This document shows positions 62,128 to 64,000 of a stretch of 64,000 bases of DNA, in pieces. Below the pieces are notes generated by a model. The model saw nothing but the letters and a program-made list of their open reading frames with translations, ran no database searches and was not told the DNA's origin. Position 1 is the first letter of the stretch. Each line of letters opens with the position of its first letter. The position numbers and the translations under genes are program-made. Source of the stretch: Larimichthys crocea (lineage: Eukaryota; Chordata; Actinopteri; Sciaenidae). Location: positions 15,031,358 through 15,095,357 of the forward strand of contig NC_040032.1 in assembly GCF_000972845.2 (NCBI RefSeq). Direction: 5' to 3'.

Positions 62128-63735
62128 CTGAAACAGAGGATGAAGGACACACAGATTTATAGCAATGAAATGTACCAGACGCTGCCTGAAGAGGTTCAAG
62201 ATGTTATAAAAATTAGGATTATACTGGGGTGCAGATGTTTTAACTCATATAGAGAGAGAGTGTGTGTGTGTGTGTATCTTGTCTTTTGCATGTCTTGCAC
62301 ACTTCCCTTATTTTGGCCTGTGATTTACTGAGGCTGGCAGGGTGAGATAATTATAAATCAATAGTACAAGATTAGGAGAGACAGGCTAGGGGAGTACCAT
62401 TTGGATATGAATCATAATGCTCATTACTGAGCGGAAAACCAAAAATGTTATCTGTATCAGGTGGGAGGTGTCCAAGACAGCCCATTTTAAAAAAATGTTA
62501 GAGCTCCTCAGGGAGCCTTTTCTCTATAACCCCTTTTGTGTGTTGCACTGTTAAACACTCCTTTTTGTACAAGAATAATAAATTCAACTTAAACTTTGAT
62601 ACCTTGAATCCAGTCTTCCTTATTCAAGGGTTTTTCTTTTAAAATTTCCCGTAACACAAGAACCGTCACATGCTTAAATGAATCTGGTGTGTGTCTGACT
62701 CTAAATCGAGTGAAAACTGACAAACAGAGGTTACACGTCTGCGGCTGTGTTTGAAATCACTTCCTCATTTACTCATTCACCACTTCCTACATAACAGTTA
62801 ACTCTATAGTGGGCAGCAAATTGAGACAATACACTTATGAATCACACATCTATGAAAAGGCGACAAGTCATGTGCATACCATGGGCATTGCAACAACACA
62901 GAGCAAAGGAAATGTCTGTGGACCACAGGCCAGAGTCACTTTCTGACACAGCCTGACAATGCTTTTTAACTGATGGAAAAAAAAATCTGCTATGAAAATA
63001 CAAAAGGATCATTACCTCTTGGATCTCTTGTTCCCAAGGACCTGCACGATCTGATCACTGTCAAGTAACAAGTCGACTGCCTGAGAGGCGGAAAGAAAAA
63101 GACAGATGATGAGAACAGGCAGTCGCATTAAACAGAGCTTACGTATAATATATAACAGATGTTTTACCTTTGCAAAAGCTCCAGTGGGATCAGCCAGCAT
63201 CCGAACCTGCAGGAGAAAGCAGCAGTAAACTCAATATTCTTAATATCTGAAATATTATAGTTTGTCTTTGTTTAGTCCATATTTACTGTACACATACAAA
63301 ATGTCTGACTGAATAGTCCACACCTCTTAAACATATATGATGTGTGATTGACTGAACATTATTATCCTCTGGTACCTTTCCATCTGTTCCGTGCTCCTTC
63401 CCCCAAGCAGCCATGACAAACGCGTCATTGACAGAAATGCAAGCGACCTCCTGAACGCCTTTACTCTTCAACGCCTCAGCCTGCTCCACAAAGCCCGGGA
63501 GGTGAGTCTGAAAGCAGCAAGAGAAGCAAAACATCAGCTGATGCAGAAAATTGTTGCATGCAAGACACAGCAAACAAGAGACGAGAGCGTGGACTCATAC
63601 CTTGGAGCAACCAGGAGTAAAAGCTCCAGGTACAGCGAAGAGGACTCCCTTCTTCCCCTTGAAGAGCTGATCCATAGCCACCTTATTTCCTGGCTCGCCC
63701 TCCTGGACTTCCACTGCGGGGAGATGTTCACCAAC
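62022..63735 (-). CDS. prdx5: Peroxiredoxin 5, partial (first exon off the right edge)
   Basis: Thioredoxin-dependent peroxidase of mitochondria, peroxisomes and cytosol, atypical 2-Cys type. Five exons on the - strand join in phase: 63735-63601, 63507-63376, 63206-63168, 63080-63016, 62127-62022. They begin VGEHLPAVEVQEGEPGNKVA and end SLASSILSDL-stop. The peroxidatic cysteine is in PGAFTPGCSK, followed across the intron by THLPGFVEQAEAL. The resolving cysteine is in NVEPDGTGLTCSLA. A third conserved cysteine is in VACISVNDAF. Only the exon with the start codon and targeting sequence is missing; nothing resembling it was found in 63736-64000. Confidence 0.95.
63016..63080 (-). CDS. prdx5: prdx5 exon
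   Basis: Acceptor cgcctctcag|GCA, donor aagag|gtaatg. 65 nt, AVDLLLDSDQIVQVLGNKRS and K, leaving two bases of an Arg codon. Confidence 0.94.
63168..63206 (-). CDS. prdx5: prdx5 small exon, 13 codons
   Basis: Acceptor ctcctgcag|GTT, donor gcaaag|gtaaaa. Encodes VRMLADPTGAFAK. Confidence 0.94.
63376..63507 (-). CDS. prdx5: prdx5 exon
   Basis: Acceptor tgctttcag|ACT, donor ggaaag|gtacca. 44 codons, THLPGFVEQAEALKSKGVQE through WGKEHGTDGK. Confidence 0.95.
63601..63735 (-). CDS. prdx5: prdx5 exon with peroxidatic cysteine
   Basis: Acceptor cacctaacag|GTT, donor tccaag|gtatga. 45 codons, phase 0 at both ends; includes ELFKG-type QLFKGKKGVLFAVPGAFTPG and CSK. Confidence 0.95.
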
Positions 63736-64000
63736 CTGTTAGGTGGTGAGAAGACAATGTAGAAGAACAAGAATCACTTTCCTTCATACAATCTGTTGAT
63801 TCCTGATGCACAGACCAACACAGCACACACATGAACTCTGTACAGTATAGACTAGAGACGCAAATATTTGCTGAAGGCATTACTTTATACTTTGGACTTC
63901 TTGAAGGATCAGTGTTTAATAATTTTAACTGTGAAGGAGAAACAACAGTGGCTATAAAAAGCACAAAAAACTCCAGAGTTAGTTTAATTTGTCCGTTCTG

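Noticed and set aside
63736..64000. First exon of prdx5
   Set aside because: No start codon with targeting sequence and a phase-compatible donor was found on the - strand, so it is taken to lie beyond the window.

Overview
This window is vertebrate nuclear DNA, most likely from a spiny-rayed (percomorph) teleost. Genes are split into exons with GT/AG introns. Introns and spacers carry CA/GT microsatellites, tRNA-derived SINEs, short inverted-repeat elements and many copies of one dispersed repeat that I associate with percomorph genomes. There are no operons, phage or CRISPR features. All gene names rest on protein families recognised from memory, since no search was possible.

Layout, left to right. 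(1) 1-13.5 kb: the 3' half of a sodium/calcium exchanger gene on the + strand. Five coding exons between 5251 and 12096 encode the end of the calcium-binding loop and the second transmembrane half, followed by a 3'UTR. The large 5' exon lies outside the window. (2) 13.5-21 kb: a repeat-rich spacer. (3) 21-45.4 kb: a + strand MAP-kinase phosphatase related to DUSP10/MKP5. It has three coding exons (37020-41549), a probable noncoding first exon about 15.5 kb upstream, and a long 3' region. The predicted protein is 880 residues, nearly twice the usual DUSP10 length, and its rhodanese-like half is eroded. (4) 45.4-52 kb: a spacer with a LINE relic and a CpG-rich, promoter-like segment holding a CRE palindrome. 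(5) 52.6-55.3 kb: gng3, a G-protein gamma subunit (+ strand, 75 aa, complete). (6) 57.3-60.8 kb: banf1, barrier-to-autointegration factor (- strand, 90 aa, complete), convergent with gng3. (7) 61.8-64 kb: prdx5, peroxiredoxin 5 (- strand), running off the right edge with its first exon missing.

The genes do not form a pathway. Their order is informative: gng3, banf1 and prdx5 have human counterparts on chromosome 11q12-q13, while the exchanger and the DUSP10 relative do not. The block may therefore preserve two genes lost from the mammalian copy (slc8a4 and a DUSP10 ohnolog). The strongest candidates for something little described are the expanded DUSP10-like phosphatase, the 42-bp intronic minisatellite that repeats an acceptor-like sequence, and the orphan CRE/CpG promoter-like segment near 51.9 kb.
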